Shown here: positions 1 to 5,926 of the stretch, in pieces
How positions within the stretch are numbered: position 1 is the stretch's first letter
Layout of the letters: the number at the start of each line of letters is the position of its first letter
NCBI GenBank assembly: GCA_050011095.1
Contig: JBEKJU010000201.1
Location: 1 to 6,726, forward strand
Length of the DNA: 6,726 nt
DNA from: JBEKJU01 sp050011095
GTDB lineage: Bacteria; Desulfobacterota; Syntrophorhabdia; Syntrophorhabdales; WCHB1-27
Direction: 5' to 3'
The notes under the pieces: generated by a model
Databases searched by the model: none
The model's input: the letters and a program-made list of their open reading frames with translations, nothing else
Told to the model about the DNA's origin: nothing
Program-made: the position numbers and the translations under genes

Positions 1-2
1 TG

Positions 3-44
3 TTTCCACACTGGCAGTTTGGCGCGCGACCGACGGCTGGATGA
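3..44 (+). CDS. C-terminal tail of a group II intron reverse transcriptase/maturase (partial)
   Basis: The frame starting at base 3 reads FPHWQFGARPTAG and stops at TGA 42-44, three bases before intron domain V. A short aromatic/basic tail containing HW just before the stop is a common way for group II intron-encoded reverse transcriptases to end, and a stop immediately upstream of domain V is where an ORF carried in domain IV should finish. The rest of the gene lies to the left of the window, so no RT, X or endonuclease motif can be checked. The call rests mainly on position next to domain V; the 13-residue tail alone would not be diagnostic. Confidence 0.45.
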   Translation, partial: FPHWQFGARPTAG

Positions 45-47
45 TGG

Positions 48-81
48 GAGCCCGGTGAGTCGAGAGACTCACGCCGGGTTC
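48..81 (+). ncRNA. Group II intron domain V
   Basis: Exactly 34 nt that fold as domain V. The lower stem is 8 bp (GAGCCCGG with CCGGGTTC, including one G-U pair), followed by a two-base CG bulge on the 3' side, a 6-bp upper stem (TGAGTC with GACTCA) and a GAGA tetraloop of the GNRA class. The catalytic triad AGC is at 49-51. Every hallmark of this catalytic metal-binding helix is present, so the call does not depend on the neighbouring ORF. Confidence 0.9.
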
Positions 82-88
82 TGAGAGA

Positions 89-113
89 GCGCAGGGGGGA
101 GGTTCCCCTGCGC
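89..113 (+). ncRNA. Group II intron domain VI hairpin
   Basis: GCGCAGGGG (89-97) pairs perfectly with CCCCTGCGC (105-113) around the 7-nt loop GGAGGTT. It follows domain V by 7 nt, the position of domain VI, which carries the branch-point adenosine in group II introns. No unambiguous bulged A is visible within the stem, so branching could use an A in the flanking sequence or splicing could go by hydrolysis. Confidence 0.75.
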
Positions 114-148
114 CACTCACCCCTTACTCTGATAACTTTGGGAACAGT

Positions 149-1546
149 CTACAGCCAGTGGGCGAAGAGATGCGTAAACCATTCCTTGACTTTGAGAGAC
201 AAAGGTCTTTTTTTCCACTCTTGCCATCGGACCTCATCGGACTCGGCTATATCCCCGGCGAACATCTTTTCCATCTCGACACCGAACTCACGGCTCAGAA
301 TAACCGCGTTCACCTCGTCATCGCTTGAGAAGCTCCAGAAGTCCATATTGGTGGAGCCCACTGTCGACCAAACGCCGTCAATTACCACGGTTTTTGCATG
401 GAGCAGGGCATTGCGCCGATTGTAAAGCTTCACCCCCGATTTCAGGAGTCTTGAATAAAAGTATTCTCCTGCATACTGGGCCAGTGAAGAATCGGTTGTT
501 CCGGGAAGAATGATCTTCACGTCAACCCCGCGTTTTGCAGCATCGGCGAGGGCTTTTGCCGTCTGGTGGTCGGGGACGAAATAGGCATTCGTCATATGGA
601 GCGAGTTTTCCGCGAACGTGATGGCGGCCACATACATAATGAAGGTTATCCTGTTGGCCTCCCCCTGCGTACTGCCCAATACCCCGACCAGGGCATTTCC
701 CTTTTCCTTGAGATCGGGGAAATAGTTCCGTGCGGAAAGTTTCACCCCTTTCTGCTTCTCCCACGTTTTGAGAAACAGGTTTTGGAACTCGGCCACGGCA
801 GGGCCTTCAATTTGAACGTCCGTGTCGCGCCATGGCACCTGTGCATCCTTCCCCTCTCTTCTTGCGGAAAGGCTGCTCGAATAAACCTGGCTGATGTTGA
901 CGCCCCCCGTGAAGGCGACCTTGCCGTCGACAATCATGATCTTGCGGTGATCCAATTTGGCCAGGCGCCATTTCCCCCGCGCCTTAAGCGGGTTTATCGG
1001 GTTAAACTCGACGACCTCTATCCCCCCGTCACGCAGGCGCTGAAAGAATGAAGCGGGAGTAGTGTAACTGCCTACACTGTCGTAGATAAGATTTACCTGA
1101 ACGCCCTCAGCCTGTTTTTGCAGCAACAGATCGGAGAGTTTGCGGCCTGTTTCATCTTCGATATCTTCCATCGTAAAGGTTTCGATGTTGATATGGTCCG
1201 TGGCGCTCTCCACCGCTTTGAACATGGCGGCGTAGGTGGCCGGACCGTTGACGAGCAAGGTGACTTTATTTCCCTTAGTCAACGGGCTTTCACTCACCGA
1301 TTCTATTACGGTGGTATAGCGTTGCAGAATGTCCGTCGCCTTGACGGACCGCTTAAGGCGCTTCATAAGGGCCTTACTCTGTTTAAGGGATAGCGGTCCT
1401 TTGGCCGAAACTATTTGAGGAGGTCCCCCGCTGGCCGGCGCCTCACGAATAGTTTCAGAAACGTCCGGCAGGGTTGCACACCCACCGCCGAGGGTCAGGA
1501 TGCAAAGCAAGACAAAGGGCAGCGAAAAGGATTTGACTCCTATCAT
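149..1546 (-). CDS. Phospholipase D superfamily lipoprotein, cardiolipin-synthase-like
   Basis: Probable phosphatidyltransferase or phospholipase of the PLD superfamily, acting on membrane phospholipids from the periplasmic side. Two complete HxKxxxxD motifs are present. In the 484-codon reading from TTG at 1603 they lie at H219/K221/D226 (DHRKIMIVDG, followed by FTGG) and H402/K404/D409 (LHAKTVVIDG, followed by VGSTNMD). Two such domains in one chain are typical of cardiolipin synthases of the ClsB/ClsC type.

I place the start at the ATG at 1546 (465 aa). From there the protein begins with a compact lipoprotein-like signal, MIGVKSFSLPF...LTLGGGC, with the cysteine at residue 23. The -3 residue is Gly rather than Leu, so the lipobox is imperfect. 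Upstream TTG (1603) and ATG (1585) starts are in frame but would put an odd 13-19-residue extension before the signal. No strong ribosome binding site decides between them. Substrate is unknown; a purely hydrolytic PLD is the main alternative. Confidence 0.88.
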   Translation of the reverse strand: MIGVKSFSLPFVLLCILTLGGGCATLPDVSETIREAPASGGPPQIVSAKGPLSLKQSKALMKRLKRSVKATDILQRYTTVIESVSESPLTKGNKVTLLVNGPATYAAMFKAVESATDHINIETFTMEDIEDETGRKLSDLLLQKQAEGVQVNLIYDSVGSYTTPASFFQRLRDGGIEVVEFNPINPLKARGKWRLAKLDHRKIMIVDGKVAFTGGVNISQVYSSSLSARREGKDAQVPWRDTDVQIEGPAVAEFQNLFLKTWEKQKGVKLSARNYFPDLKEKGNALVGVLGSTQGEANRITFIMYVAAITFAENSLHMTNAYFVPDHQTAKALADAAKRGVDVKIILPGTTDSSLAQYAGEYFYSRLLKSGVKLYNRRNALLHAKTVVIDGVWSTVGSTNMDFWSFSSDDEVNAVILSREFGVEMEKMFAGDIAESDEVRWQEWKKRPLSLKVKEWFTHLFAHWL

Positions 1547-1807
1547 GATGACTTCATCGAGAACTATTGCGATTGCCGGACCCATCCATGGTGCGCCCGC
1601 CAATCGCGCACGCGAAAACTTTTCCTGCCCCCACCGTCCTTATTTCATTGTCTAAGAACTCTGTTTTTTTCAAGGAGAAAGCGCTACCGGAACGATGAAG
1701 TGAGATAAACCACCTTGCCCCTTCAAGCGCCACAGATGGGATTATGAACACATAGTTGACTATTTCAGCACCCCTGGCTTGGGGCAGGATGGGAGGTTAA
1801 TTCAAGT

Positions 1808-2347
1808 CTAACCGTCCACGATTTCGTCGCGTATTCCTGGATGAACGGAGATTTGTGCCGCGCCGGCCGTCTCGAAGATGCTCTTGGCCTTGGCCGCCTC
1901 GTCCGCTGTGCCGTGAGCGATAACGAGGAACTTGTCAGATTTGATCGCCGTCTCGTACTGCATGACACTGTCCTTGGGAATGCCGATGCTGTACAGCGCG
2001 GCGGCCAACGCACTCAGCCCGCCGATCACCAAGGCGCCCTCCAACGCTCCGACAATCCAACCCACTAGCGGGCCGAACACGACGAGGGGACCAATGCCAG
2101 GGATAAAGAAAAGGGCCGATCCAAACAGCAAGCCCCAAAAGCCGCCCCAAAAGGCCCCCAGTTTGCCCCATACCTTCATGCGGTCACCGACGTTGTAGTA
2201 GCCGACAACGTGCTCCTCTGGGTGATAGTCCTTGCCTACGATGGACAGTTTCTTCATGTCGAACCCCGCCCGCTGGAGTTCTTTAATACTCGTTTCCGCC
2301 TTGATGTGAGAGTCGAAGATGCCTACCACTGCGTTACGCTCAGCCAT
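1808..2347 (-). CDS. General stress protein 17M/DUF1269-like membrane protein with glycine-rich hydrophobic core
   Basis: A 179-residue protein of the family annotated as general stress protein or DUF1269-type membrane protein. Residues 5-40 (VVGIFDSHIKAETSIKEL...LSIVGKDY) form an alpha/beta unit like the GSP17M/YflT domain. Residues 62-122 are strongly hydrophobic and packed with small residues (GAFWGGFWGLLFG, PGIGPLVVFGPLVG, GALEGALVIGG), a glycine-zipper-like membrane hairpin. Residues 125-170 form a second alpha/beta unit (KFLVIAHGTADEAAKAKSIFE).

The start is well supported: TAAGGAGGT ends about five bases before the ATG. The gene reads toward the phospholipase D gene 261 bases downstream and diverges from the sphingolipid operon. 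Biochemical function is not known for the family; an envelope or stress role is inferred only from relatives. Confidence 0.8.
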   Translation of the reverse strand: MAERNAVVGIFDSHIKAETSIKELQRAGFDMKKLSIVGKDYHPEEHVVGYYNVGDRMKVWGKLGAFWGGFWGLLFGSALFFIPGIGPLVVFGPLVGWIVGALEGALVIGGLSALAAALYSIGIPKDSVMQYETAIKSDKFLVIAHGTADEAAKAKSIFETAGAAQISVHPGIRDEIVDG

Positions 2348-2380
2348 GTTTTACCTCCTTACGATTCCGGGTGATGCGTT

Positions 2381-2413
2381 GGCCGTTATGGACTGCCCGC
2401 GTTAATAACGGTC
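2381..2413 (-). repeat. Inverted repeat in the leader of the stress-protein gene
   Basis: GGCCGTTAT (2381-2389) pairs with ATAACGGTC (2405-2413) over 9 bp including one G-T, with a 15-base loop. Its inner arm also contains the 11-base near-palindrome CGTTAATAACG (2400-2410). It lies 34-66 bases upstream of the stress-protein ATG, where an operator or an mRNA leader structure would act. Function is not known. Confidence 0.35.
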
Positions 2414-2486
2414 CGGATTAAGTGGATACCTCAATTACAATGCTTCCCCTCCCTTCGTGTAGAAGAGATGGCCTCACCCCATAAGC

Positions 2487-2517
2487 CTTTTTCTGATGCG
2501 TACGTTTCAGAAGAAAG
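2487..2517. repeat. Bulged 10-bp hairpin between the divergent genes
   Basis: CTTTTTCTGA (2487-2496) pairs with TCAGAA plus AAAG (2507-2517) with a single unpaired G at 2513. The 10-base loop contains the palindrome CGTACG. There is no following T-run on either strand, so it is not an obvious terminator; a binding site or transcript structure is possible. Confidence 0.35.
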
Positions 2518-2658
2518 TTCTCGAACTATGTTGCCACGCGTGGGATCTTAATAGACCTTTCCCTTCTTACAAATGTAATCCCGCAGTTACGGTTATGCAA
2601 GTCTTTCCGGCGCCCTGAATGAACACCGCGGGTACCCGGCCCCGTGGGCCGCAGGTCC

Positions 2659-2687
2659 TTGACAATCCTGAGAAAATAGACGAAATT
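2659..2687 (+). promoter_or_regulatory. Candidate sigma-70-type promoter of the sphingolipid operon
   Basis: A perfect -35 hexamer TTGACA at 2659-2664 is followed, after 17 bases, by GAAATT at 2682-2687, which matches only three of six -10 positions. The implied transcript would start near 2694 and have a leader of about 80 bases containing the 2700-2739 palindrome. The weak -10 suggests low basal or activator-dependent transcription, if this is the promoter at all. Confidence 0.4.
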
Positions 2688-2699
2688 AGAAGAATTAAC

Positions 2700-2739
2700 C
2701 CCCTTCACCCTTCCCCATCAACGGGGAGGAGGGGTGGGG
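2700..2739 (+). repeat. Imperfect C-rich/G-rich palindrome in the operon leader
   Basis: A C-rich arm (2700-2716) faces a G-rich arm (2723-2739) around the loop ATCAAC. The inner CCCC/GGGG is perfect and extended by T-A, T-G and C-G pairs; the outer CCCC/GGGG pairing is separated by mismatches. Its composition resembles the CCCTCACCC...GGGGAGAGGG palindromes dispersed in many bacterial genomes. It could be a REP-like element or a leader structure; the position between promoter and start codon would let it affect translation. Confidence 0.4.
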
Positions 2740-2774
2740 AGTGAAAAATCCTACGGGTTGGGAAGAAGAATTCA

Positions 2775-3755
2775 TTGAAAGCTCTGGTAACCGGAGGCAC
2801 GGGATTTATCGGAAGCCATTTGACGGAAGCGCTTATTCGAAAAGGGGTGCAAGTCCGCTGTCTTCTTCGAAAAACCAGCGATGGGAAGTGGCTGAAGGAT
2901 CTTCCTATCGAATTCGTTCCCGGCGATTGTAATGATAAGACCTCGTTAAAAGAGGCCGTGAGGGGTGTCGATTGGGTGTTCCATGTGGCAGGCGCGACCA
3001 AGGCGATCAAAAAGGAAACCTATTTTGAGGTAAATGGTTTTGGAACAGAGAATCTGATCCATGCCTGTCTCGAAAATAACCCCCGTCTTCAAAAATTCAT
3101 CTATATTTCCAGTCAGGCAGCGGCAGGGCCAAGCAGAAACGGCGGCTCCAAAAAGGAGTTAGACCCCTGTGAACCGGTTTCCTCTTATGGCCGGAGCAAG
3201 CGCATGGGAGAGGAGTCGGTTCTCGCCCATGCTCATGAACTTCCAGCTCTCATCCTTCGGCCTTCTGCTGTCTACGGGCCAAGGGATAAGGACATCTTTG
3301 CCCTGTTCAAATGCCTCTCCAGAAGGATCAAGCCCTGCCTTGCGGGTCGGCGCCAACGTCTTAGCCTCTGTTATGTGCAGGATATTGTCCAAGGAATTCT
3401 ATTGGCCGTTGAGACTCGGACAAAGAGTGGAGAAATCTTTTTCCTCTCTGATGGCAATGACTACCGGATGGAGGAGATCGGTGATGTTTTTGCACACGCA
3501 ATGGGGATAACCGCTTTACGCATCCCTGTTCCCGGAAGAATGGTAACGGGTATCGCTTGTTTTTCGCAATTTCTTTCTAAATTGTTTGGGAAGCCCTCCC
3601 TCCTCAACAAAGATAAAGCAGAAGAAATACTCCAAAAAGAGTGGGTTTGCGACATCACAAAAGCCAAAACCCTCTTAGGCTTTGAGCCAAGGGTTCCACT
3701 CCCGGAGGGGGCCGGATTAACCTTTGAATGGTACAAAAAGGAAAAATGGTTATAA
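2775..3755 (+). CDS. NAD(P)-dependent epimerase/dehydratase-type reductase, probable 3-ketosphinganine or ketoceramide reductase
   Basis: An extended short-chain dehydrogenase/reductase of 326 residues, the usual length. The Rossmann nucleotide-binding loop TGGTGFIGS is at residues 6-14, the acidic end of the second fold segment is GDCN (50-53), and HVAGA is at 70-74. The catalytic set is S112/S113, Y138 and K142 in YGRSK. RPSAVYGPRD (162-171) is the conserved nucleotide-sugar-epimerase-type strand.

The start is TTG at 2775, chosen because the Rossmann strand begins at once (MKALVTGG) and GGAAGAAG lies 6-14 bases upstream. It is the first gene of the operon, 19 bases before the serine-palmitoyltransferase-like gene. 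In Caulobacter a reductase of this superfamily (CerR) works in bacterial ceramide synthesis next to Spt, so the same job is inferred here. An unrelated sterol-like or nucleotide-sugar substrate cannot be excluded from sequence. Confidence 0.85.
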   Translation: MKALVTGGTGFIGSHLTEALIRKGVQVRCLLRKTSDGKWLKDLPIEFVPGDCNDKTSLKEAVRGVDWVFHVAGATKAIKKETYFEVNGFGTENLIHACLENNPRLQKFIYISSQAAAGPSRNGGSKKELDPCEPVSSYGRSKRMGEESVLAHAHELPALILRPSAVYGPRDKDIFALFKCLSRRIKPCLAGRRQRLSLCYVQDIVQGILLAVETRTKSGEIFFLSDGNDYRMEEIGDVFAHAMGITALRIPVPGRMVTGIACFSQFLSKLFGKPSLLNKDKAEEILQKEWVCDITKAKTLLGFEPRVPLPEGAGLTFEWYKKEKWL

Positions 3756-3764
3756 CCTAGGAAC

Positions 3765-3768
3765 GAGG
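3765..3768 (+). promoter_or_regulatory. Ribosome binding site that decides the spt start
   Basis: GAGG, six bases before the ATG at 3775. It favours this start over the upstream in-frame TTG at 3724, which would overlap the reductase gene by 32 bases and add 17 lysine- and asparagine-rich residues not expected in the family. Confidence 0.55.
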
Positions 3769-3774
3769 TCGTCC

Positions 3775-4956
3775 ATGGATATCTTTGAAAAGTGCGCACA
3801 AGCCGCGAAGTATGAATACGGATTGAAGGAAAGCGGCCACTATTTCTTATTTAGGAAGCTCGAATCCCCGCAGGATTCTGAAGTGGTGGTCAACGGGAAG
3901 AGAGTGATCATGATCGGTTCCAACAATTACCTTGGACTCACCAACCACCCACGGGTGAAGGAAGCAGCGATCAGAGCCATTGAAAAATATGGTACCGGCT
4001 GTGCCGGTTCACGGTTTCTAAATGGGAATCTTGATATTCACGAAGAACTGGAAAAGAAGTTGGCGAGGTTCTTGCGGAAGGAAGCCGCTCTGGTCTTCGC
4101 AACCGGCTACCAAACCAATTTGGGGACGATCTCTGCCCTCGTGGGCCGGAACGATGCCGCTATTATCGATATGTACGATCATGCAAGTATCATGGACGGC
4201 TGCCGTCTCTCCTTCGGCGAGGTCAAGAAATATCGGCATAACGACATGGACGCCCTCGAAAGGGCTCTCGAAGGAACCAAGGAAAAAGACAGACTGATCA
4301 TCGTCGATGGCGTCTTCAGCATGGAAGGCGACATTGCCGATCTCCCTGCTATCGTTAAGCTGGCCAGGGCCTATGGCGCGAGGATCATGCTGGATGACGC
4401 CCACGCAATCGGCGTCCTTGGAGATGGAGGACGGGGGACGGCGGCGCATTTTGGCCTGGAAAGCGAGGTAGATCTTGTCATGGGAACCCACAGCAAATCC
4501 CTTGCCGCGATCGGCGGCTTTGTCGCAGGGCCATCAGATGTGATAAGTTGGATCAAACACATTGCTCGCTCGATGATGTTCAGCGCCAGCCTCCCCCCCT
4601 CACTGGTGGCATCGGCGAGCACCGCTTTGGACATCATTGAAGAACAGCCCGAATTAAGAGCGCGGCTTTGGAGAAATACGCACAAGATGCTGAAGGGATA
4701 TAAAACGCTCGGCTACGATACAGGAACGAGCGAAACCCCGATCATTCCCGTCGTCATTAAAGACACCATGAAAACGTACGAGATGTGCAGACTACTCTTC
4801 GAAAACGGGGTCTTTGTCAATGCGGTCATCAGCCCTGCGGTCCCACAAGGGCGGGAACTCCTGAGGACAAGTTACATGGCGACCCATACGGAGGAACAGT
4901 TGGACAAGGTCTTGGCTGCCTTCGAAAAGGTGGGAAGACAGGTAGGAGTGATCTGA
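3775..4956 (+). CDS. spt: Serine palmitoyltransferase-like alpha-oxoamine synthase (PLP enzyme)
   Basis: Predicted to condense L-serine with a fatty acyl thioester, releasing CO2, to give 3-ketosphinganine, the first step of sphingolipid synthesis. The 393-residue length fits soluble bacterial homodimeric enzymes. Landmarks: SNNYLGLTNHP (49-59); GTGCAGSRFLNG (73-84); GYQTN (111-115); YDHASIMDG with the PLP-stacking His136 (134-142); LDDAHAIG with Asp207 and His210 (206-213); GTHSKSLAAIGG with the PLP lysine K241 (237-248); and RTSYMATHT with R364, a likely substrate-carboxylate arginine.

The HSKS context and the NNYLGL to FLNG stretch look like serine palmitoyltransferase rather than 2-amino-3-ketobutyrate CoA ligase or 8-amino-7-oxononanoate synthase, and there are no tdh or bio neighbours. 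A His replaces the Phe expected before SKS in well-known enzymes. It sits between a reductase and a PAP2 membrane protein in one operon, which supports the sphingolipid reading. A CqsA-like aminoketone synthase is the main alternative. Confidence 0.85.
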   Translation: MDIFEKCAQAAKYEYGLKESGHYFLFRKLESPQDSEVVVNGKRVIMIGSNNYLGLTNHPRVKEAAIRAIEKYGTGCAGSRFLNGNLDIHEELEKKLARFLRKEAALVFATGYQTNLGTISALVGRNDAAIIDMYDHASIMDGCRLSFGEVKKYRHNDMDALERALEGTKEKDRLIIVDGVFSMEGDIADLPAIVKLARAYGARIMLDDAHAIGVLGDGGRGTAAHFGLESEVDLVMGTHSKSLAAIGGFVAGPSDVISWIKHIARSMMFSASLPPSLVASASTALDIIEEQPELRARLWRNTHKMLKGYKTLGYDTGTSETPIIPVVIKDTMKTYEMCRLLFENGVFVNAVISPAVPQGRELLRTSYMATHTEEQLDKVLAAFEKVGRQVGVI

Positions 4957-5008
4957 CGGAAACCGACGACATGACGGCATACCGCCGGCATAGGAAAGAT
5001 GGCCGGTT

Positions 5009-5881
5009 GTGAACTTAAATGCAACGGACAGAATAACCATACTCTATAATTTCATCCTGGTCGTTTTCGCTTTTATTTTCAGAGTAAAAATCGCGGCGTA
5101 CGCGTATCATCTCACATTCAATCTCTCGGTTATCCTTATGGTCCTTTTATTAAGCCTCACAAGGAGGAACAGTTTATCGGCGTTTACGGTGAGCCTGTGG
5201 TATCCGTTGGTCCTATACGGTCTGCTTTACTATCAGACCGGGCTGATCAACAGGGTTGTCGTGCCCCGGTTCCTTGATGCCTTTTTTATGAATCTGGATG
5301 TCCGGATCTTCGGCGAAGTTCCCGCCTTTTTCCTGCATGGGAGACGTGGGAATGCATTTTTCGACGAGTTCTTTCACTTTTTTTATTTTAGTTATTATCT
5401 GATAATTCCCCTGACCGGCATCTTGTTATTCCGCAAGGATGTAAAACTCTTCGAGAACTTCGTTTTTCAGCTTTCCTCCCTGTTCTATGTGTGTTTTGTC
5501 ATCTACATACTCCTGCCGGTTGAGGGACCGATCGCGTTGCGAAACGAATGTTATCATCAAGGTGGCCTGTTTCGGACAATGGTCGATTTTATTTACGCGG
5601 GGGGAGAAAATCCTGGCGCAGCCTTTCCAAGTTCCCACGTTGCCGCTACGTTTCTCATCGCGTGGTGGGGGAGCACCCATTTTGAAAGGATGAAAATCTT
5701 TTACTGGTTGACCTGTCTGTTCCTGTCTATTGCCACCGTCTATTGCATGTTTCATTATGCCGTCGATGTTATTGGAGGGCTGCTCCTCGGGGTTCTCACA
5801 GTACTTACGTTTAGCCGGGTAGGCATAAAACGCCATTACGAGGAGAAGCCCATCGAGGAACGTCCAAGGAGTAAAAGATGA
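5009..5881 (+). CDS. PAP2-superfamily membrane protein, Aur1/sphingomyelin-synthase-like head-group enzyme candidate
   Basis: A 290-residue polytopic membrane protein with hydrophobic segments near residues 11-30, 38-50, 60-78, 121-143, 152-171, 208-222, 229-247 and 254-268. Two PAP2 catalytic motifs are clear: AAFPSSHVA (204-212) with His210, and HYAVDVIGG (249-257) with His249 and Asp253, the usual phosphate-transfer triad. The first canonical motif (KxxxxxxRP) is absent, and the SR that often precedes the second His is A242-T243. Both traits fit the inositol-phosphorylceramide and sphingomyelin synthase branch better than classic lipid phosphatases. LDVRIFG (96-102) and PVEGP (170-174) are also reminiscent of that branch.

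The start is GTG at 5009, with TAGGAAAG ending 10 bases upstream. It follows spt by 52 bases, so its substrate is probably a ceramide or sphingoid lipid. It could instead be a lipid phosphate phosphatase. The C-terminal tail is basic and likely cytoplasmic. Confidence 0.85.
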   Translation: MNLNATDRITILYNFILVVFAFIFRVKIAAYAYHLTFNLSVILMVLLLSLTRRNSLSAFTVSLWYPLVLYGLLYYQTGLINRVVVPRFLDAFFMNLDVRIFGEVPAFFLHGRRGNAFFDEFFHFFYFSYYLIIPLTGILLFRKDVKLFENFVFQLSSLFYVCFVIYILLPVEGPIALRNECYHQGGLFRTMVDFIYAGGENPGAAFPSSHVAATFLIAWWGSTHFERMKIFYWLTCLFLSIATVYCMFHYAVDVIGGLLLGVLTVLTFSRVGIKRHYEEKPIEERPRSKR

Positions 5882-5926
5882 CCGCTAGATGCCTGAGTGA
5901 AGCGCGAAAGCCTGCTATAAGGGCGG

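Larger units (their letters stand above)
1..122 (+). mobile_element. 3' end of a group II intron (domains V and VI)
   Basis: This is the distal end of a self-splicing retroelement that runs off the left edge. It contains the end of the encoded reverse transcriptase, a canonical domain V and a domain VI hairpin, in the correct order and with typical spacing, all on the + strand. The exact 3' splice boundary is not certain; it should lie just after the domain VI stem, around 116-122 (CACTCACCC). The intron sits about 27 bases past the stop codon of the phospholipase D gene and antisense to it. Whether the intron is full length and active cannot be judged from its tail, but domain V shows no damage. 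Confidence 0.85.
2348..2774. other. Divergent intergenic region
   Basis: 427 bases between the divergently transcribed stress-protein gene and the sphingolipid operon. No credible coding frame is seen. It contains a 9-bp inverted repeat near the stress gene (2381-2413), a bulged 10-bp hairpin (2487-2517), a short GC-rich hairpin (2637-2651), a candidate promoter for the operon (2659-2687) and an imperfect C/G-rich palindrome in the expected leader (2700-2739). No tRNA-like cloverleaf and no hairpin followed by a T-run was found. Confidence 0.7.

Noticed and set aside
566..1051. Open frame of 161 codons on the + strand inside the phospholipase D gene
   Set aside because: It is antisense to a region containing an HKD motif of the real gene, has no ribosome binding site and shows no family pattern.
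1763..1790. Possible terminator after the stress-protein gene
   Set aside because: The stem is about 4-5 bp (CCCC/GGGG) and is not followed by T's on the - strand.
4018..4491. Open frame of 157 codons on the - strand inside spt
   Set aside because: Antisense shadow of a strongly conserved PLP enzyme; the conserved residues are all in the + frame.
3775..4956. Identity as 2-amino-3-ketobutyrate ligase or biotin-pathway synthase
   Set aside because: The SKS lysine context, the NNYLGL to FLNG stretch and the reductase/PAP2 neighbours fit serine palmitoyltransferase better; no tdh or bio genes are present.
5426..5836. Open frame of 136 codons on the - strand inside the PAP2 gene
   Set aside because: Antisense to both catalytic motifs; no start context or recognisable domain.
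5882..5926. Possible bidirectional terminator between the convergent PAP2 and DUF4833 genes
   Set aside because: Only very short GC pairings and no T-run on either strand.
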